Source: Lobulomyces angularis (lineage: Eukaryota > Chytridiomycota > Chytridiomycetes > Lobulomycetales > Lobulomycetaceae). From it: DNA of 54,842 nt. This document shows, one piece after another, positions 1 through 12,400 of this stretch. Under the pieces are notes generated by a model. That model made no database searches and was not told the DNA's origin. It saw only the letters and a program-made list of their open reading frames with translations. The position numbers and the translations under genes are program-made. Location: the NCBI GenBank assembly GCA_027604685.1, contig JADHYX010000122.1:1-54842 (forward strand), written 5' to 3'. The stretch's first letter is position 1; each line of letters starts with the position of its first letter.

Positions 1-634
1 GCCTACGAAATTTATCTGCGAACTTTTTTTTCTGAGGATTTTTTTAGAAAGCAGGAGTTTTATGGAGAAAGAATTTTTAGAAAACTTCGCTATAATGCTT
101 TTATTAATACCAAAAAATCCGAAGAAAAATTTATTGAAAAGTTTAAAGGTTCATACGGTGATGGTCGTCAAACCACGGTGATCATTGGGGATTAGGATAA
201 TGGTGGATATACATATAGAGGTCAGGTTACGACCAAGGGGAAGGGGTTCCGATAAAAAAAATAAAAAAAAAGTATTTAAGTATTGGTTTAATTTTTAGAG
301 ATATGTTTCGGCGAACAGGTTTTGATGTTATGTTGTTGGATGAGTACAGGACATCAAAGCTTTGCCCAGAATGTCATATAGTGCTGAAAACTTTCAGGAA
401 GATGATGAGCCCTAGGCCATGGAAGAGGAATGATGGGGTTACTGTACATGGGTTGTTGCGCTGCCAAAGCGAATTTCATCAACAATCCAGTGGGTACCCA
501 TCGAGGTTGTGAAATCGGGATGACGTTGCAACTTTTAACCAAAAGTCGACAGTAGAGGAGATAGAGGAGATATTGGCTGGTGAAGGTCGTCCTGCGAGAT
601 TCTTAATAGCCATTATTCCAATTATTCCTGAGTA
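1..634 (+). pseudogene. Fanzor (eukaryotic TnpB-like) C-terminal relic, truncated at the window edge
   Basis: Fanzors are eukaryotic relatives of TnpB, RNA-guided nucleases carried by transposons. Frame 1 (1-252) reads a segment with ...VIIGD followed by a TAG stop at 193-195, exactly where the family has GDW or GDF, then KGKGFR, the usual sequence after RuvC-II. A TAA follows at 253-255. An intron probably ended at the AG before 302, but its donor now reads ATAAAA instead of GT. From 303 the frame resumes with LLDEYRTSKLCPEC (first zinc-ribbon pair), PWKRN, VHGLLRCQSEF and, after a TGA at 510-512, NRDDVATFN, which corresponds to the RuvC-III WNRD motif. The last zinc Cys is Phe. The frame ends at 632-634. 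With two stops at tryptophan positions and a lost splice donor, this is a dead copy. The N-terminal half lies outside the window. Confidence 0.82.
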
Positions 635-1074
635 GTTTTCGCTACTCTCGCCCCTAAATGTGCTTTGGTATGAGGTATAATTTTTGTGACATTAAATTTA
701 ATTTCCTTTTTTTGTTAGACGTTAAAAAACTACGTCCATGCACAAAGGCATGTCATTTATCATTTTCTGCTATTTTTTAAATAATGTTAATAACTCAGCC
801 TTTATGCACTAAGTATATCGAGATTGACCAGATATAACAGCATTATCAATGAAATTCTTCAAATTTCGCGATGGTACCTAACGAAGTTCATGAAAGTAGT
901 TGGACATATCAAAAGTAGATTACTTAATACATACTTAATAGTTTTATCTATTTAACAAAAAGAAGCCAATTGTTTCATTAAAATTCAAAATAAAATTAAC
1001 TATCAAAATAATACTATTCCTAAAAACAAAATAATAATTAATAAATAAAATCAACAGCTAAAAAATCTGTATGT
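635..1074. other. AT-rich intergenic stretch, no gene seen
   Basis: This 440-bp spacer lies between the end of the Fanzor relic and the stop codon of the giant minus-strand gene at 1075-1077. No open frame, tRNA fold or repeat unit is recognisable. In mobile TnpB/Fanzor elements the guide RNA usually derives from the region just 3' of the coding end, so positions 635-800 would be the place to look for an omega-RNA remnant, but I see no diagnostic structure by eye. Confidence 0.4.
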
Positions 1075-3421
1075 TTACATTTCTTCTGATTCTATAATTA
1101 AACTATTTACACAAAATTTCAAAATTATTACTTGACCATTCTCATTTCCTATATAAATTAAAGGTGCAGAATTTGCAACTGTCAAATAACTTGTTTTGCA
1201 ATTTAAAGGATATTGCGCCAATACTGGTGCTTCAACTTCCAGCTGTTTTTTGAACAAATTCTCGTCCAAGAGATTTTCAATGTCAAAAATTCTTAAAACT
1301 GTATCTTCACCAATTGTCACTATTTTATTTGATATAGTTTCTTCTGTATTTTTATCACTCTTATTAGATTTAGACTTCAAGAACTCCCAAAATAAGATGC
1401 GAGAACTTTGAATAAAGGTAAAGATTCTTTTTTTTAAGCTAACAGAAAGTATCACCAGTATTCCCCTGGACTCAATTTTTGATTTGTCTTGAAAAGACTG
1501 GTTTACATCTAAATCAGAGATATTCTTTGATGATTCAAATGCTGAATACCCGATATTGTTTGATATTGGGTCATAATTGCAGCCAGTGATGCGATACTTA
1601 TCTTCATATCTTCCTCCTGAGGACCACACCTCAAAATTAAAGTAAATTGTATTTTCTGTAGATATTGCTATGTTCTGAACTGGGTTTAATTCATTGTCAT
1701 CTGTGGCATCATTAGAAATTGAAACTTCGTTAATATTTTCTTGACCCCATGTTGTAAATATCTCTAATTCTTCTCCAGTTCTACTGTTGATAAGTACTAA
1801 ATTGTGGTAATTTTGTACAATCCATAACTTCTTCCCGTCACTAATGAAAGGATTTTGTGGAAGAAACTGAACTGATTCTTTTTCAAACAATATTTTTGCC
1901 TTCTTCATCGGATCTGAATACTCCATAGTCCAACACCTTAATACATCATCAGTAGTTATGGTAACCATTTGGATTTCGTACTTGTTTTCATTATAACAAT
2001 TTATTGTTACTGACTTAACTTCACTTGAGTGCTCAACTTTTAAAATTTCAGCTTTATATGTTTGTGAGTATTTGTAGATATAAACAAAATTTTCGGTTGC
2101 TATAAAACAAAGTTTTAATTGAGTAAAAAGTTGTAAGTAGTTGATTTTTGTTGAAAATTTGTATTGATGTTGAAAAATTAAAATTTTTCCTTTTTCTGGA
2201 TTGTTTTGCCACACATAAATTTCATTTTCTGAGGACGCTGATATCAAACCCGAATCAGACGTTAAATATATCTGCTTCACCATTCCTGAGTGCCTTGTCT
2301 TTTCTTCCACCAATGCATTTGACTTGACGACTGATATTACGCTTCTAGGGTCGCAACAATAAATGTTGTCTTTCCAAACGCTGAAAAATCTTTCCTCCCC
2401 TAATATCGTGCATATACTCAAATGGTAAATTGGGCAGTCATTACTAACTGCAATAATTCTCAACCAGTTTCCTAGTATTACATTTCCCATAGTGATATAT
2501 CCTCGTTTGGAATCGTGATAACCACAAAAAATAAACTTTTCATCTCCGGAAAAGCATATTGATTTAATTTCTCCTAAATCAGGTTGACTTTTCATTAAAG
2601 AATGTCTAGAATGTGTATCTAATTTCCAGACCATTATAGCTTGATCCTTTCTTGACAACGCCAACAGATCTTTACTATTTGAAAACTTTCCTTTCGCCGC
2701 TGAATCTATAAATTTATCCTTAAATCGACTAATTTCTTTCATCTTCATTAAATTTATAACTATAATTTCTTCTGATTTAGAAGAAAATATTACTGCCTTT
2801 TGCTGATCCAGTGATCGCACTAACACCTTATCACAAACCTCAATAAAAAGACTTTGATTCAACGGCTTGCTAGTCAACACTTTTGGCTGATTCAACATCA
2901 GAGACGTATTTTCAAACTTTACCCAATCCAGCCTTCTCTCGTTCTGAACCCAAACTCCGTTTAAGTTGCTTGATGCAAGTAATAAGGCTCCATAATTGTT
3001 TTTTGATGGTGCTAAAAAAATCATTTTTGGCGGCATCAAGTCAAATACACAGATGTCGCCATTGTTGCAGGCCATAATTGCTCTTTCAGCTCCGTTTAAA
3101 GTAAAACAGCAATCTTTGATGGATTTTGGAGGAAACGGTTTATCCAGTACTGTACATATTGGCAAATAAGAATTTAGATCCCATGATTCAATAGTGCCTA
3201 AAATAACATTTTATTTTTAGTACCAAATTGTTGTAATTATCAAATTACCATCATCTGAAATAGACAGACAGCACTTCCCGAACGATTTTGTGATTTGTAT
3301 CGTTATTTGAATTATTATGCTTCGATGCCTGCCAAGTGTTACAAAATTTATATTACTTCCGGTTTGAGAAAGATTTAACAAGTAACATTTACTTTCTTTT
3401 TTTAAAGATTCTGCTTCCAAT
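1075..3421 (-). other. C-terminal WD40 repeat array of the giant protein
   Basis: Residues about 5497-6260. The splice 3249/3197 builds a repeat end LSISDDGTIESWDLNSYLPI, a WD-type blade. Further blades include AIMACNNGDICVFDLM, DLLALSRKDQAIMVWKLDTH, LISASSENEIYVWQ, TITTDDVLRCWTM and KIVTIGEDTVLRIFDIENL, giving at least ten degenerate repeats, enough for two propellers. In NWD1/TEP1-type proteins such arrays sense or bind partners and sit after the NTPase, as here. The last residues end EESEEM-like and stop with TAA at 1075-1077. Confidence 0.75.
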
Positions 3422-6400
3422 CTAATTTTTAGTAGAACTGAATTTAGCGAAAAACATTATTCAATTAGATTACCTCACTGAATCACAAAAACCTATCGGA
3501 AGATTTAATGCCAGCGTGAAAGTTAGGGATGGGGTCTCCCTTAACACGGAGTGGTTTGTTTGAAAAAAATATATAAATTCTTTAATTCTTTTTACAGATG
3601 AGTAATCTTCCTGTGCCTTTGCAATTTTTAAAGCTTTTGAAAAAACCAAAGGTATGTCATTGCCAAGACCAATGAAGTAGGATGCCTCTATAAATTTTAT
3701 GGAAGCTATAATTTTTACAAATTTTGACGCTGTACATTGCGATTTCAACAAATGATACGCTGAATCGACTATTCTTGTTGGCTTCTTAAACTTTTGTTGA
3801 AAAAATTCAGCCAGTTTTTCATTCCAAAAAATTTTTTCTTCTAATTTCAAGTATCGCTTGCAAATCAATTTATGAAAAATCGAATGGTATAATGTAATTT
3901 TTCCATCTTTATTAATCTTCAAGAAATACTGAACTTCATTATAAATTAAATTCCAGTTACTGAAATGCAATTGAAAAATTTCCAAAATTTCATCTTCGTA
4001 TAGGCCACTTCTAGATGTTGCTAAACCTGAAAATAATTTTGTGATAATTTGTCCGTTTTTGCTTTCTTCCAACTGCTCCAAATTTTTGATCAATATATCC
4101 ATGTGTGTTTTTGGAAGTTTTTCAGCTTTCACTAGTACTCCAGCATACCTCATCTTTTGTAACTCCCAAACAATCAGATTGGCGTGAAAAATAGTCTTAC
4201 AATAATTAGAATCCGCAATACTTTTTCCAATTTTTGGATTGTTTAAATTTGTGGCAAGAAATTCAAAGTCTTCTAATTGTACTGAATTGATTTCCTGAAT
4301 TACTATGTTTTGATGATTTATCTTAAAATTATTGGCGATATCCAAGTCTGCAGTACTAAATAACCAAAACGCTCCATTTTCCATTTTTTTATTGAATTCG
4401 AGTAATCTACTGAGCCATAATATACTATCTAAATTGTTTTTGACTTTCTCTACACTATGCATAATGACTGCCACCTTTTTTGACTGTTGCTTTGCTGAGG
4501 AAAGAAGATCCAAAAACATTTTTTCCACTTCCATTCTGCCTTTTAAAAACGAAACATTGCAACTTTTTAAGTCTTCACCAAGTTTCAAGATAAAGCTGTA
4601 AATTAGTTGTTCGATAATTATTTCTTCCTGTCCAATAGCAGCTTCTAGTACTATATAATCTTCTTTTTTTAAATTTTCACTTATCTTCTGTAGAACAGTG
4701 CACTTTCCAATTCCAGAAATACCATAAATTATTGTTGAAAAGCCGTCTTCGACATTCTTGCAGTACTGAATCGTTTTCTCTACATACATTTCCAGAGAAG
4801 GAATTAAAAGCATTTTTTTCGTGTTTTCTGCATTTTTTTCTAAATGAGCATTAATTGCTGAAGTTAAGTCATTTATTGCCCAATTTTTCAAATGTTCCAA
4901 CCCTCCCATTTTTACACCCTTATTTTCTAAAAAAAAAACAGTTAACATCTTATAAATATTTAATTACCAATATGAGAAAAATGGCAATTATATTCTTTAA
5001 AATTTTTTTTTTCCAACAATACTTTCTTTAAATCTTCCATTGCTTGGCCGGAGCAAAAGTCGTCTGCCTCGTATTGATTCTTGAAACTTTTTGGAACCGA
5101 AGCTGCATAACGTGGATCTCGTGCATAAACTAAATGATTATCTGGGAATTTTTTTAATCCATAATTGACTTGAATCTCAAAGTCATACAAGTTGGATAAT
5201 GGCAAGTTAAATGAGCCATTAGACAATTGACAGTATGCAGCCAGTTGACTACTGTTGAATTTGCTTCCAGTTTTTGAACCAGCTAATATAACCAAGATGT
5301 CGGACTTGTCCATTTGTTGCAAGGATGATAATAATGTTTCTTCTTTTGAGCAATGAGACGGAAAATTTTCCCACTTTATATCAACAAAGTGAAGCTTTAC
5401 TGAATTTTCTTCAAAATATTTGGCTAAAGCTGGAAATATCTTTTCAAAAAATAAATGCCTTTCATTTTCACAATCATCTGTGGAACAAATACAAATGGTT
5501 ATTTGCTTTTGAAGTTTTGCTCCTTTCGTACTTATAAAAGCGTTCGGCCAATTTAATTTTGATACATTATAGTTAGAATTAGATATGTTGGCAAGTTCTT
5601 CCGCATTTCTCGCTACAACTGATAAATTTCCTTTCTGCATTAAGCCAGTATTGTTCGAATTAATAAGGATACCACCAACAGTTTGATTATCATATTGTTT
5701 TACTCTTGCCAATAAATCTTCTTTTCCACAATGAAGTGGGATAATTGTTTTTTTATACTTTTCTGCTGGAAAATCAACCTTGCTACGAAACTGCACTGGA
5801 GGTAAATTTTCTGAAAAACCATGACACGTCATCACGCCTTTATTTTCTATACTTCCACCCTCTAATAATAACCCATGGATAATAAAATTATTATTTGAGC
5901 AGTGTGGAAGATTTTCTTTAGATAAAACATTCATTTCCATAAAATTATCGAGCTTAAAGCCTAAAATTTCCTTAAAAAATTTTGGCAACGATATGATGAG
6001 GTTGGTGTTGATGTGCTTTGGCTTGCCTAAGGTGATCCAGTTAAGTAGGTGTGTACTTATATGTTCTAAAAGTATGATCCAATCCTCCATATTCATTTTT
6101 TGTATATGAGGGTACATTGGCAACTTTGAAGTTACCCAATCCAAAATATTTCCAGATTTTAAAAACTTATTTGAATTATAAAGTTTTATAAGAACGTCCC
6201 TACTTGCTTTTGTGAATTGTCTAAGATTAATTACCTAATTTTCGAAAATAAATTAAAATTCATCTGTTAATAAAGGTGATATTAATACCTCTTCTCTTAA
6301 AAATAAGTTGTAATTATCATTTATTTTCGTTTCCATTAAAAGTCTCAAATGATTATCATTTGGTATAGTATTTATGAAATTTTCAAGTACAGTAAAATTA

Positions 6401-9400
6401 ACAATTTGAGTTGAAGATGATTTTGCCAGTCCGAAAAGATTTTGGAATTTTTTTGCAATGTACGAAACAATTCTAACATGCTTCGGTTGCGTTAGATTCA
6501 AAGTTTTTTTTACTTCCTGTCTAAATAATTCTGGTTCCACTTTCCAAAATACTTCTTCCAAACCAGTTATAGGAACTTCATAGATGACAGGAAATGACTT
6601 ATCAAATAACTCAACACTTAATTTCCATACTTCCAACATAAAGGATATTGAGGCTTTTGATTTCAGTTTCGGGATGTAAACTTCTTCTAAAACGAGTTCG
6701 CGTTGCAAAATTCTAGGAATTCCACAATTTATTGACTGATTAAATTTTTTTATCGCAAATTTTAGATCCATGTCACTAAATGGAGTATACGGCAATAATC
6801 TATCTTGGTAAAATACAATCATCGCATGAAACTTTATTAGCATAAATATTCTAACATCATACATCTTAGTAGGCTTGGTTTCCTCATCTAGAATTTTAAA
6901 CATCAAATCTTGGGAGACAATGCTATCAACGGTAAATATTTACTAGTTTAATATGTCTATTTACCTAGCGTTTTTTGGTGTCTCTTCAAACACAACATCA
7001 CAGAACTTTGGAAGCCAGTTAGGTAAATTATCCTTTTGATGAATAGTAGCAATTAGCCACAGGTGAAAGCCGGTAGCTGCAAGTACCGTATTTTGAAGTA
7101 TTTGAGGAAGATTAGATGTCCAATATTCATCTAGGCAAATTAAAACCCAGTTTCCATTATTTATGGCGAAAGTCAACTTATCAAACCATGCATTGTCTAA
7201 AACAATATATTTTTTTTTTGGTAAATAGGCGGTGTGTTTTATTTACCTAATTTATCTTCGTCATTGAAAATTAACAGTTGGTTATGTGATTGATCCAACT
7301 TGGCAAATGTATGATTCACTTTGTGAATAGCTCCCCTAATAGAATAGGTTATAACAAGCATATTTTTAGATTCATAAGATTGGTCTTTAAAAACTGGCAA
7401 GTTTTTCGATATGATTCCACTTAAATTTGGGAAATTCAAATTTATCATACTTAAGAAGCAGGTAGGTGAATACAGACTAGAAGAAGCTTAATTAGAAAAT
7501 TTAAGAAAGTTTACAGATAAATGAGACTCGTAGTAAAAGGATCGCTTTTTAAATTAATCAACTGCTGTAACTGAGACTGCCAGTTTTCTTTCTGTTTAGC
7601 TATTAGTTCAAACGCGTCCACAAGAGACGGTTTAAATACTTTATTTGTTAGAGCCTGCGGCATAAATTCATCAGATATCCACTAAAAAAGTATTTTATGG
7701 TTAATTTCTAACTAGAAAATTTTTTACCATGAATATCGTAAAGTTTTTGTCTAATCCCCCACTGGATAACTTACTGATGATTTTTTTAAAAAATTCGACC
7801 ATATTGGATGATATTTCACACAAATATTCAGCCTTACTTATTAATAAACTGCAAAGGAAAGGTCCTTGATCTATTTCCGGAAAAGCGCGTGAAATTTTTG
7901 TCAAATTTTCTATCATCATCATTGCAATTTTATCTGCCAATACTGAATTAAGTTCAGTGGTTTCATCATTGGTATTATGTTTTATACAACTGTGAAGTAT
8001 GCCTTCAAACATGTTATCTTTGAAGATGTAAAATTTATCTATTTTCGATGAATTCTGTACTATCCAATAAAGATCATTACAGAATTTCGCAAAACTTCTA
8101 TAAGGTTCCAGCAGTAAATTAGATTCGTTTTCAATCAACTTTAATTGCTGCCCTTTTTCTTCCAACTCAATATATTTACGTTTTAAATGAATTACTTCTA
8201 GCATGCAATCAACATCTTCCAATATATCTAAGGCATTGACAGCTTTTTCTACTATACTATGTAAGGAATTTTTCACCTCTAGTTCTAATTGACGAAATTC
8301 GGCCCCTTAAAATATTCAAATTAATTATAACAAATGGTAAGTGATTACTTTTGCTATTTCTTCTTAAAATAAAACTTGGTTTAAAAGTTTCCATTATAAT
8401 ATCCAAGATCAGCATAAAAGTCAGCTCTGAATTTAAAGAAATATCAATAACTTCTAAACCAATTCCAAGATTTTTGCTTAAACAATTTTCGAAAATGTCA
8501 CTCTTGTTAGTAAAGGTTGACAAAAATATATTTTTTTTGCTCTTTAAAATTCCAGCGACAAGATTTATGATTGGATTTTTAACTTCAAATTCGTAAAATT
8601 TCAATAATGCTGTTCTACAATTTGATGAAAATAAGTTTTTAGAAGAAAGGACGTCGATTGCGTTTAAAATTTCAAACTCTTTTTCATCAGGATATATGTT
8701 GGCTAAAAATTTTTCAGCAATTGAGTTTGGGTCTAAAAATAAAATAATCTTCTTAGAATTTTTAACAAGCAACTTATTTTGCTGCATAAAATCTGAATTA
8801 AATAAATATGAATCTTCCTTCGCAATTTGAGCCAATTCACAAAATTCTTTTGATTTCATATTCAAATCTTGTTTCCAGTTTCTCAACAAGTTATCCCTAG
8901 TCTCCTTTGGAAAATGTCCTGCAAAGGTTAAATAAGCAGCTTTAAAAAATTCAGTGCTAGGCAAAAGCTTTAATTCTGCATGATTCCCATCTAACAAGTT
9001 CTTCAGCTTTTCATTAAGAAATATCATGGATTTAAAAAATCGATCCTGGAATTGTAAAAATTTTCCCATTTCAACCCCTCTGTGAAAACTGTATATAATT
9101 TTAAAATATTCTGCAAGCAATATATAAATGGATTCATTGGTTTTAGTCGTATTTTCCCTTGCCAACATCAAGTTGTTGTCAGCTTGTGGAAATTCAAATC
9201 TTACAATAGGAGTTTGAGTACTGCCTATATTTATTTAATAACAGTATTTTAATTGGAGCTTACCGTTTGCCATCTGCCTTCTTATCTTTTCTAACTGCGG
9301 AACTAACATTTCGTATTTATGCGCAACTTTTAAAATTAATGAATGAACAGGTTTTGCTTCAAAAGCAACTCCATTGGAACATTGACATTGAATATATACG

Positions 9401-12400
9401 ATCCTATTACGCAAGGAAGATTTTCTTTCAATTGCCTCCTTGGCTGAAATGATCCTGTGTCCTGAAGAAAGATTCGCAAATTGGAGATTAGAAATAAGTT
9501 GGTAATTATTTTTTTTTATGTTACCAGTCGATATTGCCTCACCAATGAGCATTGCCGTCATTGCTTCTTCGATAGTAATGAAGCAATGATTAGCAAATTC
9601 AAAATCTATGGTATCATTGAGCTCTTTGGACTTGGAAATTTTTTCCAATTTAACAAATTCTACGATACCTGTAAGGAAGGTAGATACTCTTTTGTAAGAT
9701 TCTAATCCAAAAACTTTTTTCATTTCATCTCGAAACTGTTTTAGTAATGTCGGTGTTCTCTCTTCTATTTTCAAAAGCATAGTTTTGAAGTACAGTTTCC
9801 AATCCGGATTTTTATTAATTGTAAAAGCAAATCCCTAATAAACTCAATAAAATTGTTAATTGATATATAACCAACCCAGCCTCTTCTGTAACATAAATGC
9901 TTCCAAATAATCTTGGTTGATGCTACTTCTTGCCACGCTTTTGAGACACAGGAAGATCGCCCTATACCAGGTAAATTATAAATAAAATTTACCACCTTAA
10001 ATATTACCAATTGCTTTATGATCAAGATATCGAAAAATTCGAAAATTTATTGAGGAAGGGAAGAGTGTGATAATATCCACAAACATACGGGATACCTTTT
10101 CTTCAACTGCAGGTATTAGATTAGATATCTCACACATCGGCCTAATGTGTAAATTTATTGCATCATTAAGTTTTTCATCGTTTGCACGATATTCGGATAA
10201 AGTTTTCAAAAATTTATTTGGATTTTTGCTAATAAAGGTGTGAAAGTTTTCTGCTTCAGATTCTTTATAATCGGTTGTTGAACACGCAACCAATAGCAGT
10301 TTATGCAATAGTGGATGACTTGAATGAACTGCAGTATGGCTCTCCATATTTTTAGTATTTAGTATTCTTTTGCGGATTTCCTAAAATTTTAATGATAAAT
10401 AATTAAAATTAACCCAGTGGAAATTTTTTACTTGAAACTTTGTAATAATGTCTTCCATTGTCCAAATTTCCAGATTTTCGGAATAAATGTTCATCCAACA
10501 TTCATCAAAGGATTTTTTGGTTTCCGTGAGGTTGGCTTGTGCTGCTTTCAGTTCATTTGCAAGATGCTCACATCCTGAAACAAAGGAATACAAAGATTTC
10601 ATGAAATCTCTAATGTAAATAGAACCAATGCAGGATTGCACCGGCGACAAAGGAGTGAGGTTTGATTTCGATTGGTCTAAAAAATATAATTTTAAAATAG
10701 AGAATGATTCTAATACCATAAAAAGCTACTTTTTCAAAAAGTTTATCATTGGATAAAGATTTTATAAAGAAGCTGTTCTCCAACGCAATGCTTTTTGGAT
10801 CGCAACTATGTAACTAGAAATACAGTTAACTAGAAAAATATGTAATTATTTACACTTTCATAAAGGGCTTTCACAGAAGTATCACTGCGTAAGTCTAAAA
10901 ATCGAAGTATTATTTCCTTAGCTCTAATTTCAAAGTTTGTGGGGGAATGAATTGAAAATAGTTCTTGAAGGTAAGCATAGCTTATCTTTTCTAGTTTATT
11001 GGATATATCTTCCATATATTTCATGGCAACTCCGCTTGGATTATCAAATTCATTCTTGATTTTTGCAACATTTAGCAATTCCCTCTGGTACAATTCATGC
11101 TTTAAGGCTACAGTTTTATCAGAAAAAACTGGCAGGTCATTATCACAATGAAAAACCTAAAAATTTTATTAATTTGTTCAAATATATAGGGAAAACCTGT
11201 TGTATCCACTGACTTTCAGATAATTGCTTTTCCCTCCCAATTGACTTATCATCAAACACAGAATGTGCAGCAAACATTTCCTTAATTAAGGTATACTTAC
11301 CCAGGTTTTTTTGCTTGAAAAGTAACAGAGAGTTATATTTCCTTTCGCAAGTTTTCAACTCATTAGATAAACGTTCTTGTTCTAATTTTTCGTTTAATAC
11401 TTTAGAAAGTTTCAGTTCATTTTTTTTGGAACTCTTGCTAAGAGACTCAGAAATCTTAATTTCATTCATATATCTGACAAGGGCACAAAACCATATACCA
11501 AAAGTTCTAGCTGCAACCCACGCAGATTGAAATCCTTGAATTCTAGGAAAAAGCAACTCCTCGTATCGCTTGATTCTTTCAAACTTTAAATCAGATACTG
11601 TTTTAAATTCAAGAGAAGACATTTTTTGAATAATTGTGTTGCTTGATAGCAATGACTTTGCTTCTGCCCACCTAATAATGAAATAGCATTACTTAAAAAA
11701 TATAACCACACATACCCTGGAATGCGATCAAATAAAATACACAAGGCTTCACAAAGTTGCATTATTGCAGATGGTGGTGATACGAAAGATTTGAAATCCT
11801 ACACAAAAATTAATAAAAAAAAAAATTCCTTTGGAATACTTCAATGTCGTTTTTTGTCACGGCGTGAAGCGCTCTTACAGCTATGATAAATTTCTGTTTT
11901 TCCTCGTCAAGTGAACGATGCTTCAAATCCCTTTGTTCTTGTGACAATATTTTTCCCACTTGATCTTCCTTTTCTCTTAAAGATTTACTGGCTTGCTGAA
12001 ACAATTCTTGGCATTGCATTAATTTGGATTTTTGAAATTCCAGCTCCCTAGAAATGTTCTTAATAGTAACAGGAAATTCTTCAAGACCCATTCTAGCTGA
12101 GTCAATCGTGCCTTTTAGTTTCTCAATTTTATTTTGCAGCTTTTCTTGAGCAAATGTGAGAGAATCAGAGTGTTTTTGTAAAAAAACACTTCTTTCCGCA
12201 ATATTTGAATTAAAAATTTCTATCAACTTTTCAAACAGTTCCAAGGTAAATATATCAACGCTATTGGACTTTTTCCAAGAGGTTTGAGATTCTAAAAAAG
12301 TTTTGCCTGCTATTCTACTAATTTCGGAAATAGAAGCTTCATTTAAATGTTTTTTTGAAATATATTCATTCTTCCCCAAAATTGCATATTCTAAGGCTGA

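Noticed and set aside
303..512. A complete small protein starting at ATG 303
   Set aside because: It is the zinc-ribbon/RuvC-III part of the Fanzor relic; the ATG corresponds to an internal Met and the stop at 510-512 interrupts the conserved NRD motif.
3470..6144. A separate NWD1-like gene downstream of the dynein
   Set aside because: The dynein C-domain and the DUF4062 block share one exon, and the apparent Met at 6144 is a TTG codon read as Met.
9997..10347. An independent F-box gene starting at ATG 10347
   Set aside because: Upstream exons splice in frame into this segment and downstream exons splice in frame into AAA5; no promoter-sized gap exists. It remains the main alternative to test with RNA.
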